From Dasyornis broadbenti (lineage: Eukaryota > Chordata > Aves > Passeriformes > Dasyornithidae), in assembly GCA_013397935.1 (NCBI GenBank), contig VZRN01006292.1, forward strand, positions 557,273 to 621,272: a DNA stretch of 64,000 nucleotides. The letters are read 5' to 3'. The notes under the pieces were generated by a model. It saw only the letters and a program-made list of their open reading frames with translations, was not told the DNA's origin and ran no database searches. The translations under genes and the position numbers were made by a program. Each line of letters begins with the position of its first letter. Position 1 is the stretch's first letter. Positions 13,002 to 25,604 of this stretch are shown piece by piece.

Positions 13002-15585
13002 TAGAATCATAGAATTTGTTGGAAAAGGTCATTGAATCCAACACTAACCCAGCACTGCCAAGTCCACCACTAAACAATGTATGTAAGTATCACATCAACA
13101 TTTCTTTTAAATACATCCATGACTGGTGACTCAACCATTTCTCTGGGCAACCTGTTCCAATGCTTGACAACCCTTTCTGTGAAGAAATTGTTCCTTGTGA
13201 CCAATCTATAACTCCCCTGGCACAACCTGAGGCCATTTCCTCTTGTCCTGTCACTTGTTACCTGGAAGAAAAGACTGACCCCCACCTTGCTACACCCTCC
13301 TTTCAGACAATTGTAGAGAGTGAGAAGGTCCCCCCGGGCCTCCTTTTCTCCAGGCTAAACACCCCCAGCTCCTGCTCCTCTTAGGGTTTGTGCTTCAGAC
13401 CCTTCACCAGCTCTGTTGCCCTTCTCTGGACATGCTCCAGCACCTCAATGTCTTTCTGGGAGTGCGAGGCCCAAAACATAGCACTTGAGGTGTGGCGCCA
13501 CCAGTGCTGAGTACAGAGGCAGGATTACTCTCCTGATCCTGCTGGACCACACTATTGCTGCTACAGGCCAGGATGCCATTGGCCTTCTTGACCACCTGGG
13601 CACATGCTGCCTCACGTCCAGTTGGCTGTTGACCGGAACCCCAGGTCCTTTTCTGCTGGGTGACTTTCAAGCCACTCTTCCCTCAGCCTGTGGTGCTGCC
13701 TGGGATTGTTGAGACTGAAGCGCAGGACCTGTCAGTTGGCCTTGTTGAACCTCACACCATTGGCCTCAGCCCATTGATCCAGCCTGTCCAGATCCCTCTG
13801 CAGAGCCTTCCTGCCCTCCAGCAGATCAACACTCTTGCACAACTTTGAACATACTGACAGGGCACTTGATCCCCTTGTCCAGATCACTGATGAAGATATT
13901 AAACAGGACTGGCCTTAGTACTGAACCTGTGGGAATATCACTGGTGACTGGTTCCCCCATGGATATATCTCTCTTACCATCACTCTCTGGGCTCTCTGGC
14001 TATGCCGCCAGTTTTTTACCCTGCAAGCTGTGCACCCATCCAAGCCATGAACAGACAGATTCTCTGCAAGAATGCTGTGGGAGCCAGTTTCGAAAGGTTT
14101 ATTGAAGTCCAGGTAAACAACATCCTCAGCCTTTTCCTCATACAGTAAGTGGGTCCTGTTATCACAGAAGGAGATTTTGTCAGTCAAACAGCACCTGTCT
14201 TTCCTTAATCCACGCTGACTGGGTCTGATCCCTTTGTTGTTCTGTATATTTTGTGTGATGGCACCCAAGATTATCTGCTCCATGACTTTCCCTGGCTCTG
14301 AGGTCAGACTGACAGGTGCTTTCTGGCCCTTCTTGTAGATGGGTGTAACACTGGCAAACCTCCAGTCACCTGGGACCTCCGATTGGCCAGGACTGCTGGT
14401 AAATGATGGAAAACAGCTTCCTGAGCACTTCTGCTGGCTCCCTCAGTACATTTGGGTGGATTTTATCTGGCTTTGTATGTGTGTCAAAGTGGTGCTGACT
14501 ATTTCACTTGGATTATGTAGGCTTCACTCTTTTCCCCATCCCTGTCTTTTGGCTCAGGGGCTGGGTACCCAGAGAGCTTACTGTTGGACTGAGGCAAAGA
14601 AGGCATTAAGTATCACAGCCTTTTCCTGATTCTCTGTCACTATGTTTCCCCCTGAATCCAGTAAAGGATGGAGATTGTCCTTAGCCCGCTTTTTGTTGCT
14701 GATGTATTTATAGAATAATTTTAATTGTCTTTTATGTCAATAGCCAGATTATATTCTAGTTGGGCTTTAGCCCTTCTAATTTTCTCCCTCTATAGCCTCT
14801 TGACATACTTGCAGTCCTCCTGAGTTGCCTGCCCCTTGTTACAAAAGTGTCATAAACTCTTCTTTTTTTCCCTGAGTTCCAGCCAAATATCTCTGTTCAG
14901 TCAAGCAAGTGTTCTTCCCCACCAGCTTATTTTTTGGCATATGGGGATGTCCTGCTCCTGTGGCTTTAAGATTTCTGTCTTGAAGAATGTCCAGCCTTCC
15001 TGGTCTCCTTTACCCTTCAGGACTGCCTCCCAAGGGATGCAGTCTCCTGAACAGACCAAGGTCTGCCCTCTGGAGTTCAAGGTATTGGTCCTGCTGGCAC
15101 CTCTCCTTACTTCTCCAAGCACTAAAACTATAATTTCATGATTGGCCTCCAGCCATCACAGCACCCACCAGTCCTTCTCTGTTCACAAACAACAGGTTCA
15201 GCTGGGCTCTTTCCCTAGCTGGCTCACTCACCAGATCTGTCAGGGAGTTTTCTTCTGCACTTTCCAGGAACCTCCTAGACTGTCTTCTCTTTGCTGTGTC
15301 GTATTTCCATCAGACATCCGGTAAGTTTAAGGCCCCCAGGAGAACAAGAGATACTGATAGTGAGACTTCTCCCATATGCTTTTAGAATATTTCATCTGCC
15401 TCTTCATCCTGTTTGGGTGGTCTGGAACAGCCTCCCACCATCATACCTGCCTTGTTGGCCTTCGCCCTCATTCTAACCCACAAAGACTCAGCTGCATCAT
15501 GACCATCGTTAAGCTCCAGTTGTTCCTGCTGCACAATGGCTTCCAGCTCCTCCCGTTTGTTGTCAAGAAGTTTGACTAAATTCAC
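13002..15585 (-). mobile_element. Long CR1 LINE (about 2.6 kb) with internal deletion
   Basis: The 3' end is at the left (ATAGAATCATAGAATTTG). Read on the - strand, ORF2 remnants run right to left. Near the 5' end, at 15382-15585, is endonuclease-domain sequence (ELEAIVQQE, then LELNDGHD, then CSRPPKQDEEADEIF). Reverse transcriptase remnants follow at 13915-14283 (KAEDVVYLDFNKPFETG). Then come the C-terminal block at 13404-13670 and the last segment at 13070-13285 (SLFFQVTSDRTRGNGLRLC). Frames are interrupted throughout. Two endonuclease blocks that are normally well separated in CR1 are directly joined, implying a deletion. This is the longest CR1 copy in the window. Confidence 0.92.
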
Positions 15586-15592
15586 AATGAAA

Positions 15593-15697
15593 GTTTTTGT
15601 TTGTTTGGTTTGGTTGTTTTTTATTTATTTTTTGGGGTTTTTTTTGGGTTTTTTGGGTTTTATTTTGGTTTGTTTGGTTGGTTGTTTTTTTTTTTAA
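15593..15697 (+). repeat. T/G-rich low-complexity tract
   Basis: About 105 bp made almost only of T and G in TTTGG and TTTGGG words. It directly abuts the 5' truncation point of the - strand CR1. Similar tracts occur at 57724-57819. Confidence 0.85.
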
Positions 15698-18600
15698 ATT
15701 TCAGTTCTCCAGAAAATGTGGTTGATTTATAGGAGAGCTGTAAGCAGAAATGCTCATTCAAGCAAGACCCAATGAAACACCTAGATGAAATGCAAAGATC
15801 CATTTTGCTAAACAACATGCAGATTTTGGGATTTACTTATACCTATGCATATATTTATGATTTCTGTAATAATTTTGAGAATCTTGGGCTTCTAATTTTG
15901 GGCACTTGATATCATGAAAGTGGAACTTATGGACAAGTAACTCAGGTTCTGAAGTTCTTTTCACTTTACCTGTGAAATCAGAAACTTTGGCAACTTAAAT
16001 TAGATGCATTTATTAAATACCAGAGATACAGTGAACTGGATATGGATACTGTGTTGGAAAAAGCCATCTATAGTGCTGGTTTTATTGACTGAATCAATAT
16101 ACTGTGTATTTTACTTAAGGCCATGGTGTCTATAAATTAAATGGCCTCAGGCCTGTGGCTTAGAGACAGGACCTGGGTTTGTGTGCTGCAAGTTGGGCGA
16201 AAGAAAGCGTTGGAAAGGGTTTCCCTCTGGTATTGAGTAATATACATATAAATATGTGCAGGGGAAAGATGACTTTTCTATATACCCTAGATTCAGTGAC
16301 TGGAATACTAATATCCATGTGTGAAGCCTTTACTTCCCATGGCAGCCTAATGAGACACTGACAGTGGCTGTCTGCTTGTCCTGAGTGAATGTCCTGCATT
16401 ATGTTGTTTGTATTGTACTGCAGGATGCTGAAGTGAGGTTGTCTGACTGCTGTCCCCTCGGGAAGCTCAGGAAGAGATGTACTGAATCTCCCAGGAGGCT
16501 GTCCTCAGAAGTAGTTTTCTACCTAAATAAATACCATCTCTTGGGGATCTTCTAGAATAGTAACTAGTGCATGACTGGCAATATCTTTTCATACTGTGAA
16601 ATTTTAAAGCCTGAACTGTAGAATCTGTACTGTGAAGACACAGTTAGGATGCATCTTCTTTTTTGGTATATTATAATTTATGGACTGAACAGTTTTGACT
16701 TCCTACCTGTTTGTACATGTAACTTCAATTGTATACACTTCATACTTTTTGGGACTAAGCTTTCTTAAGGACTTATCCTTATTTACCATACAAAAGCTGA
16801 GGTCATCTGTGATGTGTTCTCTGCTATTTCTTAGAGGTGTGTGCTAAACAGAGGAGGGAAGAGTTTAAAGCATTTTACTGTATTCATGTGTAGGATTTCT
16901 TAGCTGGAAATACGTATCTGCGTATCCTGAAAGTCTGTAGTATGAGTCCAGTTCATCAGAGCCACTGATGTGAACTTTAAAAACAGCTTGTTTATTCTTC
17001 TGCAGAAGAGTTTGATAGCTTTATATGGAAGAGTAGAAGATTTGAACTTCCCAATCTACAGCTTGTAAATCTTTTCTTCATAAATTGATCTCATATTTGC
17101 ACACTCAGGGAGAAATGTTAGCTAAATATCTTCACTGCTTCTTAAAACTCTGTTTAAACACTGCAAAAAATTTGCATACAGAATATGAATTCATTATCAT
17201 GTTATGTTCTGTGTGCTTCCTTGAACTTAATTGCATTATCACACCTTGAAAACTGATGTTATACAACAAATGCTATCACAAAATGCTCTAGGCCTAGAGA
17301 AGACACAATGAAGAAGGTCTATAATAGAAGGAGGTGTGAAATTAAGAGACATTAAATAAACTCCAGGCTCTTTCAGTTTGGAGAAAATTATGCCTGAGGG
17401 ACTGGTAAGACAGAGCTTTGTACAGTTGTAAGTGGTGTGTGGTGGTAAATATGGCATCATTCTATACTGTTTTTCATACTGTAAAAATTGGGTCACGATA
17501 AAATGATCAGGCAGTGAGATCATAAAAATGAAAAAGACATTTTTGTACACAGGCAATCACTAGTTGTGGTATTAGTGTCACAGAATGTAACAGAAGCAAA
17601 AAAACCTTAAGTGAACATAGTCCTGAAGTATAGATCAACGAGTAGCTATTCAATATATTTTTAAAAAACTTTACTCAGAGAAGATGATAAAACATTGATT
17701 TCTGCAGGATGTTGCAAGGATATAGCAGGAGAAGGATCATCGTATTTTACCATTCCAACAGTCTTTTGCCCAACATTTACTTAAAATTGGAATATTTGGC
17801 CAGATGAATCTTTGCTTGACCTACTATGATTATTTGTGCTTGTTTTTAGATTTCCAGGCATCACATCTAGATGTCCAGTACTTGATGGAATACCCTGCAT
17901 AGTATTAAGGAAACAAGTCCTGCAGATAAAGTAAGTGAGGGGATTCCCTTCACCTAGCAGAACATCAGAAATACTGTAGCAAAACAGGAAGAAAAGGCAG
18001 TGTTCAGTTGCATGCTCCATTGAGAGCTTGCTGTTTAGTTTTTGGTCTACATTGTACTAATTATGAACCTCATGAACCAACATAAAAACTCACTGTAACA
18101 TAAATCTTTGTCTTACCTCTTCTTCTTGCTCAAGATACTTTTTATCATCAGTGAAGTGGAATTCTTTACTGAAAAGTATCTGATGGTTTGTACTAACACA
18201 CTCAATTCAACCATCCTGAGGCCTTTTAGAGACAATTACTTGTTACTGCTGACAATTTGCTACCTTTTTTTTTTTTTTTTAAATGGAAACTGTGTTATTA
18301 GGTGCACCACTAGTTACACAGAGAAACAAATGTACCTCTGAAAAAATAATTCTTTTCAGTGTGGTAGAAAAAAAATGGCTAAGCAGCAAAAATAGCATTA
18401 TGGAAATGAACAGTGTGCAAACCCTGCTCTGGTCATGAGAGAGGAAGATGCAGATTCAGGAATTCAATGGGTTTGCATTTCTTTCCTAGTAATCTTTGCC
18501 CTGCTCAAGTCTCTTGATTTTTCATGGTCTTGTTTCTTGTCTGGAGAATGGAAGTGATAATATTACTTTAAATCCATGTATTTTCTATCTTGTCTTGCTT

Positions 18601-20865
18601 GACTGGGCAGTAATTCAGCACTAATTGTAGGCCAGGGGTTTTCTGGGTATCCACATCTGTGGTACAATGCCTGTTGTAATGGTGACTCAGTACAAGTTGA
18701 GCATATAAGTGCTAATGTAGGCACATGTGCATGTATGTTAAGCAGAAATTCTTAGAAAAACCCAAACTAACCAACCAAAAGAAAAACTACTTGAGGGCAA
18801 AGAATAGGCAGATCCTTGACTCATCATTTCTGCCCTTTTTTTCTCTATTTCCCGTATTGTACTCTGCTGACATGCACACTTTCTTTTCCTTAACCTTTCT
18901 CAGATGGCAAGAGCAATCTCTCTAAAACAAAAGCCTGTCTCTGTTTGATGATGCTCATTAAAAGAAAAAGTAAGCTCTGAGGAGTCACTGCCTGAACTCC
19001 ATGTGCCTGCCTCCTCCAAGCAGACGCTCGGGTGCTTAGGTATGCTCCTCCGTGGTTGCTCTGTGCTGCAGCTGGAGCTGCTTGTGCCCACCCTCATCTC
19101 CCTCTTTGTGCAAAGAGTGACAAATTTGTACATGCCTTGGAGGCAGAGCTCAGTGGAGACGCAGGTGTTGCAGGCAGCCCTGCAAGATGTGCCTATTGGC
19201 AATGTCAAACCAGTGTACCAGCTTTGCAAAAGCAAACCAGAAGCACACATCCAACCTTCTCATGAGGAAGCAGTACCCCAGGGCACTGGCTCTAGAAAGT
19301 GTTTCTTTCTGTATTCAAGACCTTTTAATGATTTGGTGGCAGGAAATGTGAACAAAAATTTTTAGAAAACCTAAAATCAAAGGGACTTTACTCTGTCAGG
19401 GAAATTCTGTAAGTCTGAGATGCAGGAGAAAAATGTTGCCATTCTCATTTTGATGTAATCAAAGCCTTTATGTAATGTGAACGTTGGTGGGGAGCAGTCT
19501 CCTTGAATCGTGTTTACTAGTGGGAGTTTCAGAACTGATGCGTGGGTGGGAACTAACAATAACCCCTCCCCCACATCTCACTGCTGTACTGCATGGATGA
19601 GACTAGGCTGGTAGCAAGAGTAGGCATCGATGTTACCCTCTTCAATTTGGTCTTACATAGGGAATGTTAGACTTGCTGGCATTTCTGTTTTAGAGGCTAC
19701 CCTACAGATGTGATATCCCTTTCCCCCTCCACTCCTCTACAGTGAATACTCTTAGGTCAGTTTTATGGCACTACCCCCACTCTGTCCGTATTAGATATTG
19801 CTTAACATTGATAGCTATCTGTGAGCATTAGCTAGCAGATGGAGTAAGCCAAGGTTTTGGCCCTGGTAATGCTCTCATGTCTCAGCTTTGTTTATTTCTC
19901 TTTCTTATCTGCAGTGCATAAGTGGTTTACTTCAGGGTAGATGCCCTTGGAATATTTTCTTCATTCTTAGAGTCTAATGCCAGCTGTACTGAATCAGTCA
20001 ATTGCCTTCTCTTCTGGTGAGAATGTAAGATAACAACATCAGTGAGAATTACATAATTCCCCTCTAGAAACTGGTTTAGCTGTTGCACCTACCAGGGCCA
20101 CAGAATTATTCTTTCTATACCTGCTGGTGAAGTTTAACAGAGCTTTGGAATTAGGAATAGGTGGAAAAATCAAGAGGAAGTAAAGTTTTCTTCCTACTCT
20201 TCCTCATGTCCTTTTGACATGCTGTTGCTTCACCATCTCATGCAAGTCTTCCAGAGCTGCACCTTGTAGCAAAGCAGAGAACCAATGCAGGTATTTGGAT
20301 ACAGATCAGCTGTGCTTAAAATGTTTTACCTGGTGTTTGTGAAGCAGCTGGTTTACATCTTCCACTTTCTTCACTGTATTCTCTTCCTCAGTTGTCATTC
20401 AGCAGCCATGGAGTAATATGAGCAAATTTCTTACAAATATACTGACATATATGGAACCAGAATGAAAATGTGAATATTCAATTCTTTTCCCATATTGGAT
20501 GTGCCTTGAGTATGATGCTTTGTCAAGCCAGAGCTGGATAGCATATCCTTCTTGCCTCTTTATAGATATACAAAGAAACAAAGCATAAACCTTTTCACTT
20601 TCTATTTTGGTATTTGTGGTCTTATACTAAGTATTTATCCTTAGATTTTAAAAGATAAATAACTGGGATGCTTTTTTGTCACTTTGCTGGGCCACTAACT
20701 TTTTGTATTACCTCATCTTGATTTCTCTGTGTATCTGTCATAAATGGCAGCTTCAAGAGAAATATCATCAGCAAGTAGGGTTTATGTAAACTTTGTTATT
20801 TACCATGATCTTTAAGACAGAAATTACTTAAAATGTTTTCTCCTGATCTGAATTCATAATTAATG
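15698..20865. other. Unique intronic sequence, 5.2 kb
   Basis: No repeat or exon was recognised. It contains a T16 run at 18265-18280 and a GC-richer patch at about 18985-19290 that is open in several frames on both strands, without recognisable protein similarity. Confidence 0.6.
18265..18280 (+). repeat. Poly-T run (16)
   Basis: Sixteen consecutive T after TACC. Comparable T15 runs are at 30607-30621 and 51010-51024. Confidence 0.9.
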
Positions 20866-21150
20866 TAGTGACAGAACTAGGGGAAATGGCTTCCAGTTGA
20901 GAGTACATTTAAATTAGATAGAAGGAAGAAATTCTTTCCTATCAGGGTACTGAGTCACTGGAACAGGTTGTCCAGAGACATTGCAGATGCCCCATCCCTG
21001 AAAGTGTTCAAGACCAGGCTGGAGGTGACTTTGACTTCAGCTGTCTGGTCTCATGGAAGATGTCCCCACCCATGGCAGAGGGGTTGGAATTAGAGGATCT
21101 TTAAGGTCCATTCCAAGTCAAACTATTCTGTGATTCTGTGATCCTGTGAA
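20866..21150 (+). mobile_element. CR1 LINE 3' tail
   Basis: It matches the last about 280 bp of CR1: GAGTCACTGGAACAGGTTGT, CCCCATCCCTGAAAGTGTTC, GATCTTTAAGGTCCATTCCA and the terminal TTCTGTGATTCTGTGAT repeats. It is 5'-truncated. Confidence 0.92.
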
Positions 21151-21967
21151 CGCTTTTCAGGGAGCTTTAAACAGAACTTCCTGCCTGGCATGATTGGGAA
21201 ACGGGCATTACTGGTCTTTTAAAATTACTTACTTACAGAAATTTCAGTCATCTCACTGTGTGTTGTTGTATCCATTTCCAACTTCTTTTAATGTCAGTGT
21301 CTTTCTCCTCAACATTAACTTAAATTGATATATATCTATGGCAAAAGAAGCTGTACATTTCTAAAAAGACCAAGTATTATATAATTGGAAACCAGACTTC
21401 CTGTGACATTGAAAACAGACCTAAACACATTCAAACACAGAAATGCACAGGGGGTCATCCATAGTACTATAGTGACATGATTTGAAGGCGTAAGAAGGAA
21501 ATTTGATGCAGCTTCTAAAATTAATTTCATTTGAAACCATGAGCAGTACAAAAAGCATCTGTCATACTGATAATATCCCATAATGTCATAAATATGAGCA
21601 GTGAAGCAGAAGTTACTTCAATAAAGCTAATCTAGATTAAGTTTTCCTTTCTTAACTAAAGGCAGTATTTGAATTTCTTCAATAGTCAAATAATAGAAAT
21701 TTGGATTTCCTGGATTTTTAAAATCAGCTGAGAAAGCCAGACTGCAGAGTGTGTTATAAAGATGCTGCTACCCAACTGTCATGATGAATACTGAAAGAAT
21801 AATGCAATAAATACCCTGGATATCTTAATTTTTTTTTGTCTGAAAACTGCCGGATGATACCTTGCCCATATGGATATCTTGTGCACAAAGACACAAGGCT
21901 GTAGAGCAAAATTCACATTAATAAACATAAATCAATTTGCTTCTTTAATAGTGTTAAATGTAAATAT

Positions 21968-22130
21968 TAGAATCAGAGAATAATAGAATGTCTCAAGTTC
22001 AAAGAGACACATAAGGCTCATCAAGTCTAACTCCTTGAACTACCAGAATGCACAGAACTGTCTAAAACGAAACCATTTCACTAAGAGTGTCATCCAGACA
22101 CTCCTTGAACTCTGACAGGTTTCATGCTAT
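21968..22130 (-). mobile_element. CR1 LINE 3' tail (short)
   Basis: The + strand carries AGAATCAGAGAATAATAGAA, then AAGGCTCATCAAGTCTAACTC and CACTCCTTGAACTCTGACAGG. This is the complement of a CR1 3' end of the subfamily with the 'ACACAAGGATCATCGAGTCC' signature. It is diverged. Confidence 0.82.
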
Positions 22131-22859
22131 AAATCCAGAGTATACTTCAACACTGTATAACAGCAAGAACACTGAGCTTGCAAAACATACATTTGTAAAT
22201 GAGCTGTTATCTCAGAGTGTGAATGGGTTCTACATTACTGAACCTTTTTCATTTTTCCAAATTTACATGGTGCTAAATGCAACCTTTTTGTGATAGTACC
22301 CTGATTGTATTTAATTTAAATATTTTAAGTACATGTGCCTTGGATTTCCTAACTAGGAATGTAGAGTTTAATGTTTACATTTAGGTAGATAAAATATGAT
22401 CTGACCTTCAAAGCATCTTGCATTGAAATGGAAGATAGCAGATGTGAATCTTGCAATGTTGCAGCTGGTATCCAGGGAACTGCAGATGAAAAAAAATCAG
22501 AGGTCTTCACTGGTCACAGTGGTAGAAGCTCCTGAAAAAACAGGCTCCTCTGCAGGAGCACGGTAACACAATGTACTGTGGACTGATGAAGTGTCAGGAG
22601 CTCAAACCTGTTAGGAGTCAAAAGTGTTACTGTGTGAAAGATTCGCTGAGCTTGTGGCTGGTGTAGGAGACATCGGTGTGCGGTTCAGAAAAGGGTCAGG
22701 GTCTGCAAGCTTGAGCACTGGAACACCCGGACATTCTCTCAGTTTCATTCTTAGCCCTCTCCAGGGTCTGTGCTGGGCCATTTCAGCTTGCTTGCCCCAG
22801 TGCAAATCTTTTGTAAAGGACAGTAACCTTCAGCAGTGGGGATGAAAATGTAATCCATC

Positions 22860-23332
22860 TGTGTTTTCTACAGGTTTTTAATAAGGCCTCTCATAAAGGC
22901 TGTGTAGTATCCAAGTGGTTGAAAACTCAGAAATTCAGAATATGAATAAATATGTAGTTCTCTTAGGGGAGAGAGGTCAACTGTGTAGTCTAAATGGACT
23001 TGCAATAGTTTTCTCACTGTTCAAAATATTCATGACTAGAGTGAAAAAACCAGAGAGCAAGGTGAGAGGTGTTGTTGACAAGACTGAGTTACTTGGAATC
23101 ACAAAACAAAAAGTAGTGCTAAGAATATGGGTTTAATGGGACTTGTAGATAGATGTTAAATCAGCTAGTGCAGCTGAAAAAAGTAGACAAGGTTTTTGGC
23201 ACACAAACCTGGATGAAGTTGCAGACTGAAGTAGGATACTTCAGAGCTTAATACTATAATGCTGTATTGGATCCACCAGGAGAGAAATAGACAGCAAAAG
23301 AGTGAATGGTAACATCCCCTTTTTCACCACCA
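22860..23332 (+). mobile_element. Possible degenerate CR1 segment
   Basis: The stretch upstream of the clear CR1 at 23333 has fragments reminiscent of the CR1 reverse transcriptase 3' region: a TTTTTAATAAGGCCTCTCAT phrase, and a GTGAGAGGTGTTGTTGAC phrase like the one after the catalytic block. Similarity is weak. It may instead be unique sequence. Confidence 0.25.
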
Positions 23333-23702
23333 TTTTTAGAAAAGGAGGCTCAGGAGAGACCTCACCGCTCTCTGCAACCACCTGAAAGGAGGTTGTAGCA
23401 AGGTGAGGGTCAGCCTTTTCTCCCAGTTAACCAGTGACAGGATTAAAGGACATGGCCTCAACCTGTGCCAGCGGAGGTTCAGGTTGGACATCGGGAGAAA
23501 TTTCTTCATGGAAAGGGTTTTTAAACTTTGGGATATGCTGTCAAGGGAGGTGGTGGAGTCACTGTCTCTGGAAATGTTCAAGAAACAGCTGGACGTGGCA
23601 CTTAGTGCCATGGTCTAGTTGACAAGGTGTTGATTGGTCAAAGGTTGGACTCAATGATTCAGAGACTCATTTCCAATGTAATTTATTCTGGGATTCTGTG
23701 AA
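23333..23702 (+). mobile_element. CR1 LINE 3' fragment with intact C-terminal frame
   Basis: It matches the CR1 3' region, with TCAGGAGAGACCTCACCGCT, ACCTGAAAGGAGGTTGT and the terminal TTCTGGGATTCTGTG. The frame 23403-23618 (SLFSQLTSDRIKGHG...) is uninterrupted and parallels the - strand frame 13285-13070 in the longer CR1. Seventy-one codons of this conserved end remain open. Confidence 0.92.
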
Positions 23703-23978
23703 AATGGAGCTGGATGGTAGGAGGGTAAGGCAAGGAAACATACTCCCTCTCTTCTCCATCATGCTTGTGGCTGTTGGCTCATGTCAGGGCTGGGAGAGTA
23801 TTCTTGCAGGAGAGTGTTAAGTGCTTATTGCTGGAAATAATATGTATTTCAAAGTCATTGTTATTTTCTATACATCCTCCTTTTGAATAAAAATATTTAT
23901 CAGACAGAAGTATGGTGTAATCTCTTATTGTTGGTCTCACTCACCAGAGACTGTACTGCCACAAAATAGCCAATGTAA

Positions 23979-24050
23979 CTCATAGAATCACAGGACAGGT
24001 GAATTTGGAAGACACCTCTGGAGATTGCTCAGTCCAAGCCCACTACCTAT
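23979..24050 (-). mobile_element. CR1 LINE 3' tail (very short)
   Basis: The + strand reads ATAGAATCACAGGACAGG, then GGAAGACACCTCTGGAGAT and CAGTCCAAGCCCAC. This is the complement of the CR1 3' terminus. Only about 70 bp remain. Confidence 0.8.
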
Positions 24051-25585
24051 TTAAAAAAGTTATGAAATTCAGTTTTTAGAAGCTGTATAAGCAACACACA
24101 TTTGAAAGAGCACTTTTACCTTTTCTAGGCCTCTCTACCACTCCCAATCTGATAAACTAATTTTGCAGATCTAGATAAAAGAATATCTTGCTGAGACATT
24201 TGACCTCGTCTTGCATTTCTGATTTCAGCATAGAAATAATTTAGTTTAATGTTGTTCAGTGTTGCCCATGTCTCACCATGGGGTAGCTTATCCATTCAGC
24301 CAGTACTGCATTTGTACTACATTCATAAAATGCAAAGCATTTGCTAAAGAAGATAAAATGATATTACAATTTTACAAGTACAGGCTGTTTTAGTTTTTCT
24401 GTATAAATGACTTTGACTATTAGAATGAAATCACAGCACTTTTTATCATTTTGCATATTAAAAAATCCTATTTTCTGAAAAGTATCATTACTTACAAAAG
24501 AATTTGACTCAAAATTCATGAACACTGATTCTGCTAATACCTCCTCCTATCTGTAAACCTTGAGTAAACCTTGAGAGGAACTACAAGGAGGGAAAAAAAG
24601 TGTGAGAGAGACTGAAATATGTCCTGATTGCCTAAATGATCCAATGGTAACATTACAGGTGGGAAATTCTTAATTGTATGACACATTTAAAAAAACCCAA
24701 ACAACCAGAGTGTGTTTCAGAACAGTTTTGTTACAGTCTTTATGCAAAGAAGCAAAACTGTCTTTTTCATTTACAAATTTAGATGTATGCAGGTGATTGG
24801 CTCTGTGCCATTCGTTCTGTGCTTAGAATATGAAATCAGAGTGTTTGCTGTCAGAAGGTGGAGGTACAGCTTGCACTGGTGTAGGCTGCTGCTTGATGTG
24901 TCACTGCGCAAGGACTGAAGGTCAATCTGCTCTGTATAACGAATTCATCAGGATCTCAGTTTCCAAGACATATTTAAAAAGAGAAAGGAAAGGATAGGGA
25001 ATTAGGAGATTTAAAACCCCAAATCACAGGTTTGATCCTGTAAAGTACTGGACACTGTTGTTCTATTTCAGCAAGACTTACATGTGCTTAAACCTTTTGT
25101 TCAGGGCTCAATGTTTAGCACTGTTTAATCTCAAATGAATAATTCTTATAAAGAAGATTGATATTTTCTTTCATCCACAGATTTCAAAGGACTCTGTGAA
25201 CATCTATGTATGGAAATCATATGATAAAAATGAGAATTCAATTATGATTTCACAATTAAGCATAGTAAAGAGAAAGACAGGAAATCAAGTCAAAAACCTT
25301 CACTTTCTCATGTCAAGCTTTCAGGTTGAACATATAAGTACTTTTATTTTCCTTTTTGTTTTGTTTCGTTTATTTTCAATGCAAAATCCTCAGACTCCTC
25401 ATTTGTGGCCAAAGCTGTGAACTCATGAAGAAACATAGAACAGGATGTGTCTTCTGAGCTCCCACATCTTGTCCTTAAACTGTGGGTGTCCTGTTGAGAG
25501 GAAAAGGGGCTGTTGTGTATTCACCTCTCATCCTCTTTCAAGCAAGAGGATAAACAAAAGGCAAAATTCAGACTCCAGTCTTGAT

Positions 25586-25604
25586 AAAGGTAGGTTCTAC
25601 CTTT
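25586..25604. repeat. Short perfect hairpin
   Basis: AAAGGTAG (25586-25593) and CTACCTTT (25597-25604) form a perfect 8-bp stem with a 3-nt loop. A third AAAGGTAGG copy follows at about 25608. Significance is unknown. Confidence 0.55.

Noticed and set aside
13845..15324. Series of + strand frames of 60-101 codons
   Set aside because: They are antisense shadows of the - strand CR1 ORF2 remnants.
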